From JAFALK01 sp036500605 (GTDB lineage: Bacteria; Pseudomonadota; Gammaproteobacteria; Burkholderiales; Burkholderiaceae_C): a stretch of 64,000 nt of DNA. The stretch is from contig DASYBU010000044.1 of assembly GCA_036500605.1 (NCBI GenBank), forward strand, positions 1-64,000. The letters are read 5' to 3'. The notes below the pieces were generated by a model. It worked only from the letters and a program-made list of their open reading frames with translations, did no database searches and was not told where the DNA came from. The position numbers and the translations under genes were made by a program. Positions 17,354-25,820 of this stretch are shown piece by piece. The stretch's first letter is position 1. Each line of letters begins with the position of its first letter.

Positions 17354-18189
17354 TTCGTGTCGAGCGCCGGGAGGCGCTTGATCAGATCGTCCACGGCCTT
17401 GACCTGCTCCAGGAAAGGCTTGAGCTGCGACAGGCGCAGCGCGCTGGGACCATCGCACAAAGCCTTGCTCGGGTCGGGATGAGACTCCAGGAACAAACCG
17501 GCCAGGCCCAGCGCCATGCCTGAGCGGGCCAGCTCCGTCACCTGGCCCCGACGACCGCCCGAGGCCGCCGCTCCCGACTCGCGCTGTTGCAGCGCATGGG
17601 TCACGTCGAAGATCACCGGCTTGCCGCCGCTGACCTGCTTCATGACACCAAAGCCAAGCATGTCGACCACGAGGTTGTCATAGCCGAACTGCGCGCCACG
17701 GTCGCACAACAAGAGCTTGTCGTTGCCGCATTCCTCGAATTTCTCGACGATATTGCGCATCTGCGGCGGGCTGACAAACTGTGGCTTCTTGATGTTGATG
17801 ACCTTGCCGGTCTTGGCCAGCGCCACCACCAGGTCGGTCTGGCGCGCCAGGAAAGCCGGCAGCTGCAATACATCGGCCACAGTGGCCACTTCAGCGGCCT
17901 GATGAGGCTCATGCACATCGGTCAAGACGGACACACCGTGGGCCTTCTTGACGGCCTCGAAAATCTTCAGGCCCGCTTCAAGCCCCGGGCCACGGTAGGA
18001 GTGGATGGACGAGCGATTGGCTTTGTCGAACGAAGCCTTGAAGACGTAGGGAATGCCGAGCTCACGAGTCACGCGCAGATATTCGCCGCAGACATCCACC
18101 GCGAACTGCTCGGACTCGAGCACGTTGACACCACCGAACAGCACAAAAGGCAGGGCGTTGTCCACCTTGATGCCATTGATCTCGACCAT
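17350..18189 (-). CDS. kdsA: 3-deoxy-8-phosphooctulonate (Kdo-8-P) synthase
   Basis: Condenses phosphoenolpyruvate with arabinose-5-phosphate to give Kdo-8-phosphate, the precursor of Kdo. Conserved parts include PFVLFGGVNVLES, FKASFDKANRSS, SYRGPGLE and LLCDRGAQFGYDNLVVDMLGFGVM. An Asn in GGVNVLES, where metal-dependent KdsA enzymes have Cys, fits the metal-independent class. ATG 18189 gives 279 residues and has GGAG eight bases upstream; a GTG nine bases earlier is a less likely start. Downstream on the complementary strand is the EF-hand gene; upstream is ugd. In many betaproteobacteria kdsA sits between pyrG and eno, so this copy in an EPS locus may be an additional one. Confidence 0.95.
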   Translation of the reverse strand: MVEINGIKVDNALPFVLFGGVNVLESEQFAVDVCGEYLRVTRELGIPYVFKASFDKANRSSIHSYRGPGLEAGLKIFEAVKKAHGVSVLTDVHEPHQAAEVATVADVLQLPAFLARQTDLVVALAKTGKVINIKKPQFVSPPQMRNIVEKFEECGNDKLLLCDRGAQFGYDNLVVDMLGFGVMKQVSGGKPVIFDVTHALQQRESGAAASGGRRGQVTELARSGMALGLAGLFLESHPDPSKALCDGPSALRLSQLKPFLEQVKAVDDLIKRLPALDTN

Positions 18190-18248
18190 ACGATTCACTC
18201 CAGAAAAGTTCCAGTGCGCTCGCGAGTGCGAGCGCGAGCCGCGGGCTG

Positions 18249-19577
18249 TCAGCCCTTGCCGCGCCCGATGCCGTGATGCTCGATCCCGAGCGCCAGCATC
18301 AGCGAAGGCTCATACTGGTTGCGACCATCGAACACCACGGGCTGCTTGAGCGTCGATTTGATGCCGTCGAAATCAGGACTCTTGAATTCCTTCCATTCGG
18401 TCACGAGCAGCAGAGCATCAGCGCCTTCCAGGGCGTCCTCAGCACGTTCGGCATAGTTCAAACCAGCGCGCGGGCCAATCACCCGCTGTGCCTCTTCCAT
18501 GGCGACCGGATCATAGGCAGCGACCGTGGCGCCACGCGCCAGCAAGGCGTCGATGATCACCAAGGCTGGCGCCTCGCGCATGTCGTCGGTATTGGGCTTG
18601 AAGGCCAGGCCCCACAGCGCGAAGTGGCGGCCTTTGAGGTCCTCACCAAAACGCTTCACCACCTTGTTCACCAAGAGCATCTTCTGATGCTCATTGGCCT
18701 CTTCCACGGCCGTCAGCACGCGCAGCGGGATGCCTTCGTCTTTGGCGGCACGCACCAGGGCCTTGACGTCCTTCGGGAAGCAGGATCCCCCGTAGCCGGC
18801 ACCGGCGTAAAGAAAGCTGTAGCCGATGCGGGGATCGGAGCCGATGCCGCGACGCACCAGCTCGATGTCGGCGCCCACTCGCTCGGCCAGCACGGCCAGC
18901 TCGTTCATGAAGCTGATGCGCGTGGCCAACATCGCATTGGCCGCGTATTTGGTGAACTCCGCGCTGCGCAAATCCATCACTTGCAGGCGATCATGGTTGC
19001 GCGTGAAAGGCGCGTAGAGCGCGCGCATCAGCAAGGTGGCCTGCTCATCGTCGCTGCCGATGATGATGCGATCAGGCTTCATGAAGTCCTCGACCGCCGC
19101 ACCCTCCTTCAGGAACTCCGGGTTCGATACCACTGCATGCGCCACATGCACACCACGCTTGGCCAGTTCCTCGGCGATCGCGGCCTTGACCTTGTCGGCC
19201 GTTCCTACCGGCACGGTGCTCTTGTCGACGATGACCTTGTAGTCGGTCATGCGTTGCCCGATCGAGCGCGCAGCGGCAATCACATATTGCAGGTCGGCTG
19301 AACCATCTTCATCGGGCGGCGTGCCAACGCCGACGAAGAGCAACGTCCCGTGCGCCACGGCCCAGTCCACGTCGGTGGTGAATTGCAGGCGGCCGGCGGC
19401 CACATTGCGCTGCACGACCGCGTCCAGGCCCGGTTCGTGGATGGGAATTCCGCCCTCGTTGAGGATGCGAATCTTCTCCGGATTGACGTCCAGGCAGACC
19501 ACATGGTTGCCCATCTCGGCCAGGCATGCGCCAGTGACCAAGCCTACATAGCCGGTTCCGATGGTGGTGACTTTCAT
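18249..19577 (-). CDS. ugd: UDP-glucose 6-dehydrogenase
   Basis: Oxidises UDP-glucose twice to UDP-glucuronate using NAD. The 442-residue length is normal for the bacterial enzyme. The N-terminus has the dinucleotide-binding motif MKVTTIGTGYVGLVTGACLAE, written here only in part: GTGYVGLVTG. SNPEFLKEGAAVEDF and the catalytic cysteine region GYGGSCFPKDVKAL (about residue 260) are diagnostic. The C-terminal domain has LWGLAFKPNTDDMREAPAL. It is 15 bases downstream of the UDP-glucuronate epimerase, so the pair can make UDP-glucuronate and then UDP-galacturonate. Confidence 0.97.
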   Translation of the reverse strand: MKVTTIGTGYVGLVTGACLAEMGNHVVCLDVNPEKIRILNEGGIPIHEPGLDAVVQRNVAAGRLQFTTDVDWAVAHGTLLFVGVGTPPDEDGSADLQYVIAAARSIGQRMTDYKVIVDKSTVPVGTADKVKAAIAEELAKRGVHVAHAVVSNPEFLKEGAAVEDFMKPDRIIIGSDDEQATLLMRALYAPFTRNHDRLQVMDLRSAEFTKYAANAMLATRISFMNELAVLAERVGADIELVRRGIGSDPRIGYSFLYAGAGYGGSCFPKDVKALVRAAKDEGIPLRVLTAVEEANEHQKMLLVNKVVKRFGEDLKGRHFALWGLAFKPNTDDMREAPALVIIDALLARGATVAAYDPVAMEEAQRVIGPRAGLNYAERAEDALEGADALLLVTEWKEFKSPDFDGIKSTLKQPVVFDGRNQYEPSLMLALGIEHHGIGRGKG

Positions 19578-19592
19578 CCGTCAGTTCCTTCT

Positions 19593-20600
19593 TCAGACTT
19601 TGAAATAGTTGCGGTACCAGGCCACGAAACGCTTGATGCCGTCAGGCACGGGCATGGCGGGTCGGAAACCCGTCCAGGCTGCCAGCTCTTCGACATCGGC
19701 ATGCGTGGCCGGCACATCGCCGTCCTGCAGAGGCAGGAAATTCTTTTCGGCCTTGCGGCCCACGGCCTGCTCGATCGCCTCGATGAAGTCCATCAAGGGG
19801 ATCGGCGCATGATTGCCGATATTGAAGACCCGATACGGTGCGTTGGAATGTGCAGGGTCACTTTTCATGGCGTCATAGCCGGGCTCCGGCTCGGCCGGGC
19901 GGTCCAGCACGCGCACCACACCTTCGGCGATGTCATCGATGTAGGTGAAGTCGCGAATCATCTTGCCGTGGTTGAACACGTCGATGGCGCGGCCTTCCAG
20001 AATCGCCTTGGTGAACAGGAACAGCGCCATGTCGGGTCGGCCCCAGGGGCCATAGACCGTGAAGAACCGCAGGCCCGTCGTGGGCAGGCGGAACAGATGG
20101 CTGTAGGTGTGCGCCATCAGCTCGTTGGCCTTCTTGGTCGCCGCATAGAGGCTGACGGGATGGTCGACGCTGTGATGCTCGGAGAACGGCATCAGCGTGT
20201 TGCCGCCATAGACGCTCGAGCTCGACGCATAAGCGAGGTGCTTGACGCCCGAATGTCGGCAGCCTTCGAGAATGTTGGTGAAACCGACGATATTGCTGTC
20301 GATGTACGCGTGCGGATTCTGGATCGAGTAGCGCACGCCGGCTTGCGCAGCCAGGTGCACGACGCGGTCAAAGCGCTGATCGGCAAACAGCTTGGCCATG
20401 CCCTCGCGGTCGGCGACATCCATCTTCACGAAACTGAAGCCGGGCTTTCCGGTCAGGCGCGCCAGACGGTCGTGCTTGAGTTGCGGGTCGTAGTAGTCGT
20501 TGAGATTGTCCAGGCCGACCACTTCGTCGCCTCGTCCGAGCAGGAGTTGGCTCACATGCATGCCGATGAAACCGGCGGCGCCGGTGACGAGTACTTTCAA
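19593..20600 (-). CDS. UDP-glucuronate 4-epimerase (NAD-dependent epimerase)
   Basis: A 335-residue extended SDR enzyme that should interconvert UDP-glucuronate and UDP-galacturonate. It begins KVLVTGAAGFIGMHVS after a TTG start at 20598-20600 that has GGGAGAAG just upstream; an earlier in-frame TTG at 20630 lacks such a site. The family pattern is GLDNLNDYYDPQLK, HLAAQAGVRYSI, YASSSSVYGGN, and YAATKKANE with the catalytic Tyr and Lys. RFFTVYGPWGRPDMALFLF and RDFTYIDDIAEGV distinguish this subfamily from GalE. It lies next to ugd. A decayed homologous fragment occurs at about 22.0-22.26 kb on the same strand. Confidence 0.93.
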   Translation of the reverse strand: MKVLVTGAAGFIGMHVSQLLLGRGDEVVGLDNLNDYYDPQLKHDRLARLTGKPGFSFVKMDVADREGMAKLFADQRFDRVVHLAAQAGVRYSIQNPHAYIDSNIVGFTNILEGCRHSGVKHLAYASSSSVYGGNTLMPFSEHHSVDHPVSLYAATKKANELMAHTYSHLFRLPTTGLRFFTVYGPWGRPDMALFLFTKAILEGRAIDVFNHGKMIRDFTYIDDIAEGVVRVLDRPAEPEPGYDAMKSDPAHSNAPYRVFNIGNHAPIPLMDFIEAIEQAVGRKAEKNFLPLQDGDVPATHADVEELAAWTGFRPAMPVPDGIKRFVAWYRNYFKV

Positions 20601-20828
20601 GTGCTTCTCCCTAGGATTGATCCGGTCCAAACCGGGACAGTTTCCGCATTCTCACTCATAGAATCCCAGCCCATGCCTTCCCGATTCTCCGCGATCCTCC
20701 TCCCCTTTCAGCTGGGCGACTCGTGTTCGGGCTGATCCCGCCACTCGCCTTTCAGCGTTCGGGTCGATGTGGGAACCTTGGTTTGCCATATCGTCTGCGA
20801 ACTCCTGCCTCCTGAGAAGCACTGAACC

Positions 20829-21950
20829 ATGTCAAACAAACCCTGCATCCACCTCATCGCCGGCGCGCGCCCCAACTTCATGAAGATCGCACCCATCGTG
20901 CGGGCATTGAAGGCCGACGGGCGGCTGGCCTGGAAGATCGTCCACACGGGCCAGCATTACGACCGTGACATGAACGACGTCTTCTTCGAGGAACTCGGCA
21001 TCCCGGCACCCGACGTGCGCCTAGGGTGCGGCGGAGGCAGTCATGCCGAGCAGACCGGCAAGATCATGCTGGCGTATGAGCAGCTCTGTGCCAATGACAA
21101 GCCCGCCGCCTGTCTCGTGGTTGGCGATGTGAACTCGACCCTGGCCTGCTCGGTCGTCGCCAAGAAGGCCTGGATCCCCGTCGCCCATGTGGAGGCGGGC
21201 CTTCGCAGCGGCGACATGCGCATGCCGGAGGAGATCAACCGCCTCGTGACCGACGCCATCACCGACTGGTTCTTCGTCACCGAGCCCAGCGGCCGCGAGC
21301 ACCTGCTGCGCGAAGGCAAGGACCCGGCCGTGGTCTTCGACGTCGGCCACGTGATGGTGGACAACGTCCTCTTCCAGGCCGAGAAGCTGAAGTCAATGGA
21401 CACCTCGGGACTGGAGACAGATGCCTTCAAGCGCCAGCACTCACGCTATGGTGTCGTCACCTTGCATCGTCCGTCCAACGTGGACAGCGTCGAGGCCCTC
21501 GAAGGCGTGGCCAAGGTGCTGCGCAGGGTCTCGCAGGAACTGCCGCTGGTCTTCCCGGTCCATCCGCGGACGCGCGCCAACATCGAGAAGTTCGGTATCG
21601 ACCTTGGCGGCAACGTCACGCTGATGGGCCCGCAGGCCTATATGTCGTTCCTGCATCTGTGGAAGGACGCCGCCGTGATCCTGACCGACAGCGGCGGCTT
21701 GCAGGAAGAGACCACGGCCCTGGGCGTGCCCTGCATCACGATGCGCGAGAACACTGAGAGACCCGTCACGGTCGATGAAGGCAGCAACGTGCTGGCCGGA
21801 ACCGATCCCGCGACGATCATCGAGGTGGCGCTTGAGACGCTCAGGACGGGCGGAAAGCGCGGTCAACGCCCCAGTCTGTGGGACGGTCATTCTGCCGAGC
21901 GCATCGTCGCCATCCTGGTTGATCAGCTTGATCAGGTCGCGGCGGGCTGA
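20829..21950 (+). CDS. wecB: UDP-N-acetylglucosamine 2-epimerase (non-hydrolysing)
   Basis: Converts UDP-GlcNAc to UDP-ManNAc in the cytoplasm. The 373-residue protein shows GARPNFMKIAPIVRAL near the N-terminus, HTGQHYDRDMNDVFFEELGI, GDVNSTLACS, HVEAGLRSGDMRMPEEINR and, in the C-terminal half, LTDSGGLQEETTALGVPC and RENTERPVT. These are all WecB/MnaA hallmarks. It stands alone on the plus strand between minus-strand genes, with a 228-base gap upstream (from 20601) and a 322-base gap downstream containing a pseudogene. The product probably feeds the GT26 transferase next door. No UDP-ManNAc dehydrogenase (wecC) is visible. Confidence 0.96.
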   Translation: MSNKPCIHLIAGARPNFMKIAPIVRALKADGRLAWKIVHTGQHYDRDMNDVFFEELGIPAPDVRLGCGGGSHAEQTGKIMLAYEQLCANDKPAACLVVGDVNSTLACSVVAKKAWIPVAHVEAGLRSGDMRMPEEINRLVTDAITDWFFVTEPSGREHLLREGKDPAVVFDVGHVMVDNVLFQAEKLKSMDTSGLETDAFKRQHSRYGVVTLHRPSNVDSVEALEGVAKVLRRVSQELPLVFPVHPRTRANIEKFGIDLGGNVTLMGPQAYMSFLHLWKDAAVILTDSGGLQEETTALGVPCITMRENTERPVTVDEGSNVLAGTDPATIIEVALETLRTGGKRGQRPSLWDGHSAERIVAILVDQLDQVAAG

Positions 21951-22009
21951 CTCGATCGGTTGCCGCGCCTTGCCGGGTGTTCTCTCTTCGCTCTCCGGTC
22001 AAGCGGAGT

Positions 22010-22262
22010 TCGAACGATCCTCATCCTGCTTGATCACCTCAGTGACGCCCATCAATGGAATTGGCGCAGGAGTGCGGATATTGAAGACACGATAAGTCGT
22101 GCTGGAATGCGCCGCGCCTTCGGCGACATCATCAATGTGAGTGAAGTCGCGCACCATTTTTCTGCTGTTGAACACGTCGATCGCTCGGCCTTCGAGAATC
22201 GCCTCTCAAGCTCGCCCTGGACCCGTCACGCGCATGCTCGCCGATCATGAAGCGGCCCCAGG
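22010..22262 (-). pseudogene. Decayed fragment of a second UDP-glucuronate epimerase gene
   Basis: The 322-base gap after wecB holds a remnant that reads on the minus strand as AILEGRAIDVFN, KMVRDFTHIDDVAEG, TYRVFNI and APIPLM. Each piece has a direct match in the intact epimerase at 19593-20600. At the DNA level 88 bases at the core match the intact gene at about 73 positions by my manual alignment. Relative to the intact gene it lacks about 60 bases after VAEG and is in a different frame near WGR (about 22245-22262). Homology is visible from about 22025 to 22262. It has no start and no complete active site (no YxxxK), so it cannot be functional. It is too divergent to be a very recent duplicate of its neighbour. 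Confidence 0.85.
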
Positions 22263-22272
22263 CGGGGGAGTT

Positions 22273-23010
22273 TCATGACAGTTCTCGCAACAGATACCAG
22301 ATGAACAGCGTGTTGGTGACCAGATAGCGGCGCCACAGTCGGCGCGGCTCACGGATCAGTCGGTAGGCCCATTCCAGTCCGGCCCGGTGCACCCAAGCAG
22401 GTGACGGCGGCACAGTACCGGCAATGAAGTCGAAGGCGGCCCCCACGCCCAGCTGCACGCACGGCAAGGCCTGGCGATGCACGGCCATCCACTTCTCCTG
22501 CTTCGGACAGCCGAGTCCGACGAGCAGAATCTGCACACCGGCCGTCGCAATGCGCCGACAGAGGGTCTCATCGAGAGCCATGTCCTCGTAGGTGATCCGA
22601 CCTGGCGCCTCGGCGAACACCAGCTGGAGGGCAGGATAGTCCCTTGCCAGCCGCGCACGGAGCAACTCAACGGTCGCTGCCGAGGCGCCGAAGAAACCTA
22701 CCTTCAGCCCCTGCGCCTGCGCTTCGGCACTGAGGAGCAGGGTCAGATCCACGCCTCGCAAGACGGTCACGCGCGCCATCCCCTTGAGGCGCAAGGCCTT
22801 AGCAACCACCTGACTGTCAAAAGTATTGAAGCGGGAGCCTGCAAGAATCCTCGCGAAGGCCGGCTCGGTCCGCGCAAGCACGTACTGGTGCGCATTGCCT
22901 ACACAGACGTAGCCCCAGCGCCCGTGAGCCGCGTCGCCAATCACGGCCTTCACGACCTCATCGGTATCGGCAGCGGCCACGGTGACGCCCAGAATCCGCG
23001 CTTGCTTCAT
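22273..23010 (-). CDS. WecG/TagA/CpsF family glycosyltransferase (GT26)
   Basis: A 245-residue cytoplasmic transferase of family GT26, whose members add N-acetylmannosamine or its uronic acid to a lipid-linked sugar. Conserved parts are NAHQYVLAR near the start, FFGASAATVELL, and LLVGLGCPKQEKWMAVHR, the strongest signature. The C-terminus FIAGTVPPSPAWVHRAGLEW matches the membrane-associating end of the family. The neighbouring wecB makes UDP-ManNAc, which supports a ManNAc-type donor, although no dehydrogenase is present. It starts inside the stop codon of the gene upstream (ATGA), so it is the last gene of the right EPS arm. Confidence 0.92.
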   Translation of the reverse strand: MKQARILGVTVAAADTDEVVKAVIGDAAHGRWGYVCVGNAHQYVLARTEPAFARILAGSRFNTFDSQVVAKALRLKGMARVTVLRGVDLTLLLSAEAQAQGLKVGFFGASAATVELLRARLARDYPALQLVFAEAPGRITYEDMALDETLCRRIATAGVQILLVGLGCPKQEKWMAVHRQALPCVQLGVGAAFDFIAGTVPPSPAWVHRAGLEWAYRLIREPRRLWRRYLVTNTLFIWYLLRELS

Positions 23011-24344
23011 GCCGCCTCAAACGCATTCATGACCCGTTGGAACACCGCGGTCAGCGGGATTTCAGCGGCCTCGGCGCACTGTGCATCGTTGCGCATGCCG
23101 GTGTCGATCAGATAGCCCGTGGTCTGATGAATCCCATTCTCGATCGAAACCAGGGAGACGCAAGACGCGAAGTCGTGCACGGTCACCTCGCCGTTCGTGA
23201 TTCGAAATCCGGGCTCGATCTCATTCGTGTACATCAGCATGCAGAACAAGTCCGTGCCCCGGTTGTCGACCAGGAAGACATCATCGCCATTCAGAGCCTT
23301 GAACGAATGCAGCAACTGCTCGCCGGCCACGGCATCGGCCGCGGTATCGAAGGTCACCAGGAAGTCGCGCGACATGCGCGGCGCCACGGAGGTAAATCTC
23401 AGGCCAAGCTGGCGCAGCAAGGACTCATGATTGCGCGGGCGATAGTAGAAGATCAGCTTGGGATTCGGTCGCTGACTCAACCCGGTGCAGATCAGCACAC
23501 GATAGTCGGGAAAGCGCCTCATCACGTCGCCCACGATCTCGTCATAGAGCTGATAGACCTCCCTGATCGGATCGGCTCCGGGAGGACAGTACCAATCCGG
23601 GTTTCGCAAGGGCCCGCTGTAGCACTGTGATGCGAACATGTAGTGGTGCTGAATGTGCGCGCCTGCGTTCAGAAAGAGTGTCGAAAATTCGAAGCCGCCT
23701 CTGGCCGTCTGACGAATGAAGACGTCGGCCATGATCCGATCCAGCACCAGCGCCTTGCGCCACTTTCCTTGGCGCGCGCCTGCGGCAAGACGCGCGCAGG
23801 TCCGGATGCTGGCCGGACGCAGATTGCGCAGCAGGCCCAGCATGATTTTTGCGGCCGACGCCAGGGTGATCTTGCTGTCAGCGTTGTCGTTAACGGCCTG
23901 TTGCACGCCCTCGTAGAGCAGCCTGACGTCCGCCGGCGCAGTCACCGGCGTCTGCGTCCATGGGTCGGGCACGAATACAGCGCCCTTGATATCTGCCAAC
24001 TGGTTGCTGGCATTCATCGGCGAAATGGCGGCCACCGATGCGCCGTACTTCCTGGCCACCAACTCCCACAACTGCGGATGAGCGTGATTGACAATATCGC
24101 CCAGGCGAAAGACTTGGTGATCCTCATAGCTGAGTCCGGTCTGCACCGTCACCCATTGGATCCACGGCTCCAGATACGGATAGGCCTTTTCGGAGACTGT
24201 GCGGGTCAGGGTCAAGTCCCGCAACAGCCGTGTGAAGTTGGGCAGCGCACCGCGCCGGCCGTATTGTTCGACAAAGTCGAAGTTCAGCTCATTCAGGCCG
24301 AGAAGAATGACTTTCGATTCAGGTCGGGTAGCGGTCGTGTCCAT
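23007..24344 (-). CDS. Alkaline-phosphatase-superfamily-like protein with degenerate metal motifs
   Basis: A 445-residue protein that opens like a type I phosphodiesterase/nucleotide pyrophosphatase (VILLGLNELNFDFVEQY, then LPNFTRLL). Expected motifs are altered: the usual Asp-Gly after the first strand is Asn18-Glu19, the 'DxxxH' strand reads AGAHIQHHY with Ala229 in place of Asp, and the usual 'SDHG' reads CTGLSQ (286-291). A possible nucleophile region is WVTVQTG (64-70). It may be a pseudoenzyme or bind a different cofactor. ATG 24344 has GGAAG upstream and gives this length; a further start 66 bases upstream is less likely. Overlap with the GT26 start implies co-translation. No secretion signal is evident, so it is probably cytoplasmic. 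Confidence 0.7.
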   Translation of the reverse strand: MDTTATRPESKVILLGLNELNFDFVEQYGRRGALPNFTRLLRDLTLTRTVSEKAYPYLEPWIQWVTVQTGLSYEDHQVFRLGDIVNHAHPQLWELVARKYGASVAAISPMNASNQLADIKGAVFVPDPWTQTPVTAPADVRLLYEGVQQAVNDNADSKITLASAAKIMLGLLRNLRPASIRTCARLAAGARQGKWRKALVLDRIMADVFIRQTARGGFEFSTLFLNAGAHIQHHYMFASQCYSGPLRNPDWYCPPGADPIREVYQLYDEIVGDVMRRFPDYRVLICTGLSQRPNPKLIFYYRPRNHESLLRQLGLRFTSVAPRMSRDFLVTFDTAADAVAGEQLLHSFKALNGDDVFLVDNRGTDLFCMLMYTNEIEPGFRITNGEVTVHDFASCVSLVSIENGIHQTTGYLIDTGMRNDAQCAEAAEIPLTAVFQRVMNAFEAA

Positions 24345-24432
24345 AAACTTCCAAACGTCAAACGCTTTGACGAGGGTACTCGGATGAACCCAGCCCCGCT
24401 GCGGCGCCATTATGTTGCAGGGTCAAATCAAT

Positions 24433-25731
24433 TCAAGGAGAGTCCGTTTTCAGCACGACCGTCACAGGATTGCCACTGACCATCACGACATCGTCGTGAT
24501 CGAAGCGGGCCACGCGTGGGTCGACCAGGACGCGCTCAATCAGCCCCGCGTGCAATCCCTGCGGCAGATGCCACGGCGTGGCGCTTGCGCCCTTCGCAGG
24601 CTTCCAGACGATGAGTCGACGCGCGCCGTCTTTCAAGAGTTCGCACACCACGATGCCCTCCGGTGCTTGACGACAGCGCTCGGGCTTGGCCTCGAGCAGC
24701 CACCGGCGCACCGTCGCATAGGCCTCGCCGTTGCGCGACTCAAGCGGGCCCAGCGAGGTGCCCGCGAACCCGGTTTCGCCGTTGTCCCAGGCGTACTGGT
24801 AGTAGCGATCCAAGCCGACAAAGGCGCCAAGAATCATCTGGCGCGCCATCAGGAGTGCCCCCTGGGCGGCATTGGTTCCCTTCGATGGGAAGCCCGACTC
24901 GGTATTGAAGATAGGCAGGCCATCGAGTTGCCGGCGCGCGAGCGTCTCGCGGATTTGACGGTGGAGGGAGAGAAACTCCTGGTCATCCTTGACGTAATAG
25001 TGGTAAGTAATTCCTCCCACATAGGTCGCGCCGCCGGCCGCCAGAAACAGATCAAGCATCGACACGCCATCAGTGGCACCGGGCGTCAACAGCACAGCGG
25101 CCGGATCTTCATGGTCAAGCACGATTCGAGCGCGTCGAGCCAGTTCCACCATGGCATGCACCGACCCCGTGAAGTACATCCGGCCCGCGTAGGCCGCTTT
25201 GGCGCCAGGCGTCTCCGCGAAGAAGGGTTCGTTCCAGAGTTCGTAGTGAGCGATACGCCCCTTGTAGCGGCGCGCAACGGCCGTCACATAGCGATCCCAA
25301 AGGGCCATGTTGCCCGGCTCCGCCGCGCTGCCCGGTCCGTAGGGCCCCGGCTCCAGCGGCCGCGCGGAGGCCCAGCGAGGAGGCGATCCCAGGACCAGCA
25401 TGATCGCGGCATGGTGTCTCTCGGCGCTCGCCACATAAAAGTCCAGTCGCTCGAAGTCGAACTGCCCGGGTTCGGGCTCGATATCGGCCCAGCGTGTGGC
25501 GCTGTCCCAGAGACGAATGGCGCCGATCTCGCCCTCCGGCCATGGTGTTGGTAGGTGACCTGGCGCATCACGCGCCCACAAGCGATGGATATGCGTACCA
25601 AAATAGTCCGCCTTGATCTCGCGCTCCGGGTGGCGTGCGTTGAAGTCGAAAACGCCGTCTCCCTGTGCTCCACCCACGAGACAACTTGCGAGCACAAGCG
25701 CCCAGCCGAGGCCACTTTTCAATCGTGCCAT
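24433..25731 (-). CDS. Glycoside hydrolase (GH39, PslG-like), secreted lipoprotein candidate
   Basis: A 432-residue glycosidase of clan A type, closest in style to PslG/GH39. The catalytic acid/base is the Glu in ELWNEPF (about residue 207) and the nucleophile the Glu in FNTESGF (about 297). IRLWDSATRWADIEP and GSPPRWAS fit the TIM barrel. The N-terminus MARLKSGLGWALVLASCLVGG is a signal peptide with a possible lipobox LASC, so it may be anchored to a membrane facing the periplasm. ATG 25731 is chosen for this signal; the open frame extends 117 bases further upstream. PslG of Pseudomonas is a periplasmic endoglycosidase encoded in the psl EPS operon, so this protein may trim or release its own EPS. 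Confidence 0.88.
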   Translation of the reverse strand: MARLKSGLGWALVLASCLVGGAQGDGVFDFNARHPEREIKADYFGTHIHRLWARDAPGHLPTPWPEGEIGAIRLWDSATRWADIEPEPGQFDFERLDFYVASAERHHAAIMLVLGSPPRWASARPLEPGPYGPGSAAEPGNMALWDRYVTAVARRYKGRIAHYELWNEPFFAETPGAKAAYAGRMYFTGSVHAMVELARRARIVLDHEDPAAVLLTPGATDGVSMLDLFLAAGGATYVGGITYHYYVKDDQEFLSLHRQIRETLARRQLDGLPIFNTESGFPSKGTNAAQGALLMARQMILGAFVGLDRYYQYAWDNGETGFAGTSLGPLESRNGEAYATVRRWLLEAKPERCRQAPEGIVVCELLKDGARRLIVWKPAKGASATPWHLPQGLHAGLIERVLVDPRVARFDHDDVVMVSGNPVTVVLKTDSP

Positions 25732-25820
25732 GGGCCCATCCTCAGCGGACGCGGTGCTGCTGCACAGTTCGGGTGGAGAGCCTTGGGCGCGGGCAGATTC
25801 GGTGTCATGGGCCGTGCAGA

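Noticed and set aside
21951..22272. A small plus-strand gene in the gap after wecB
   Set aside because: The minus strand of this gap carries the epimerase remnant, which explains its open frames better.
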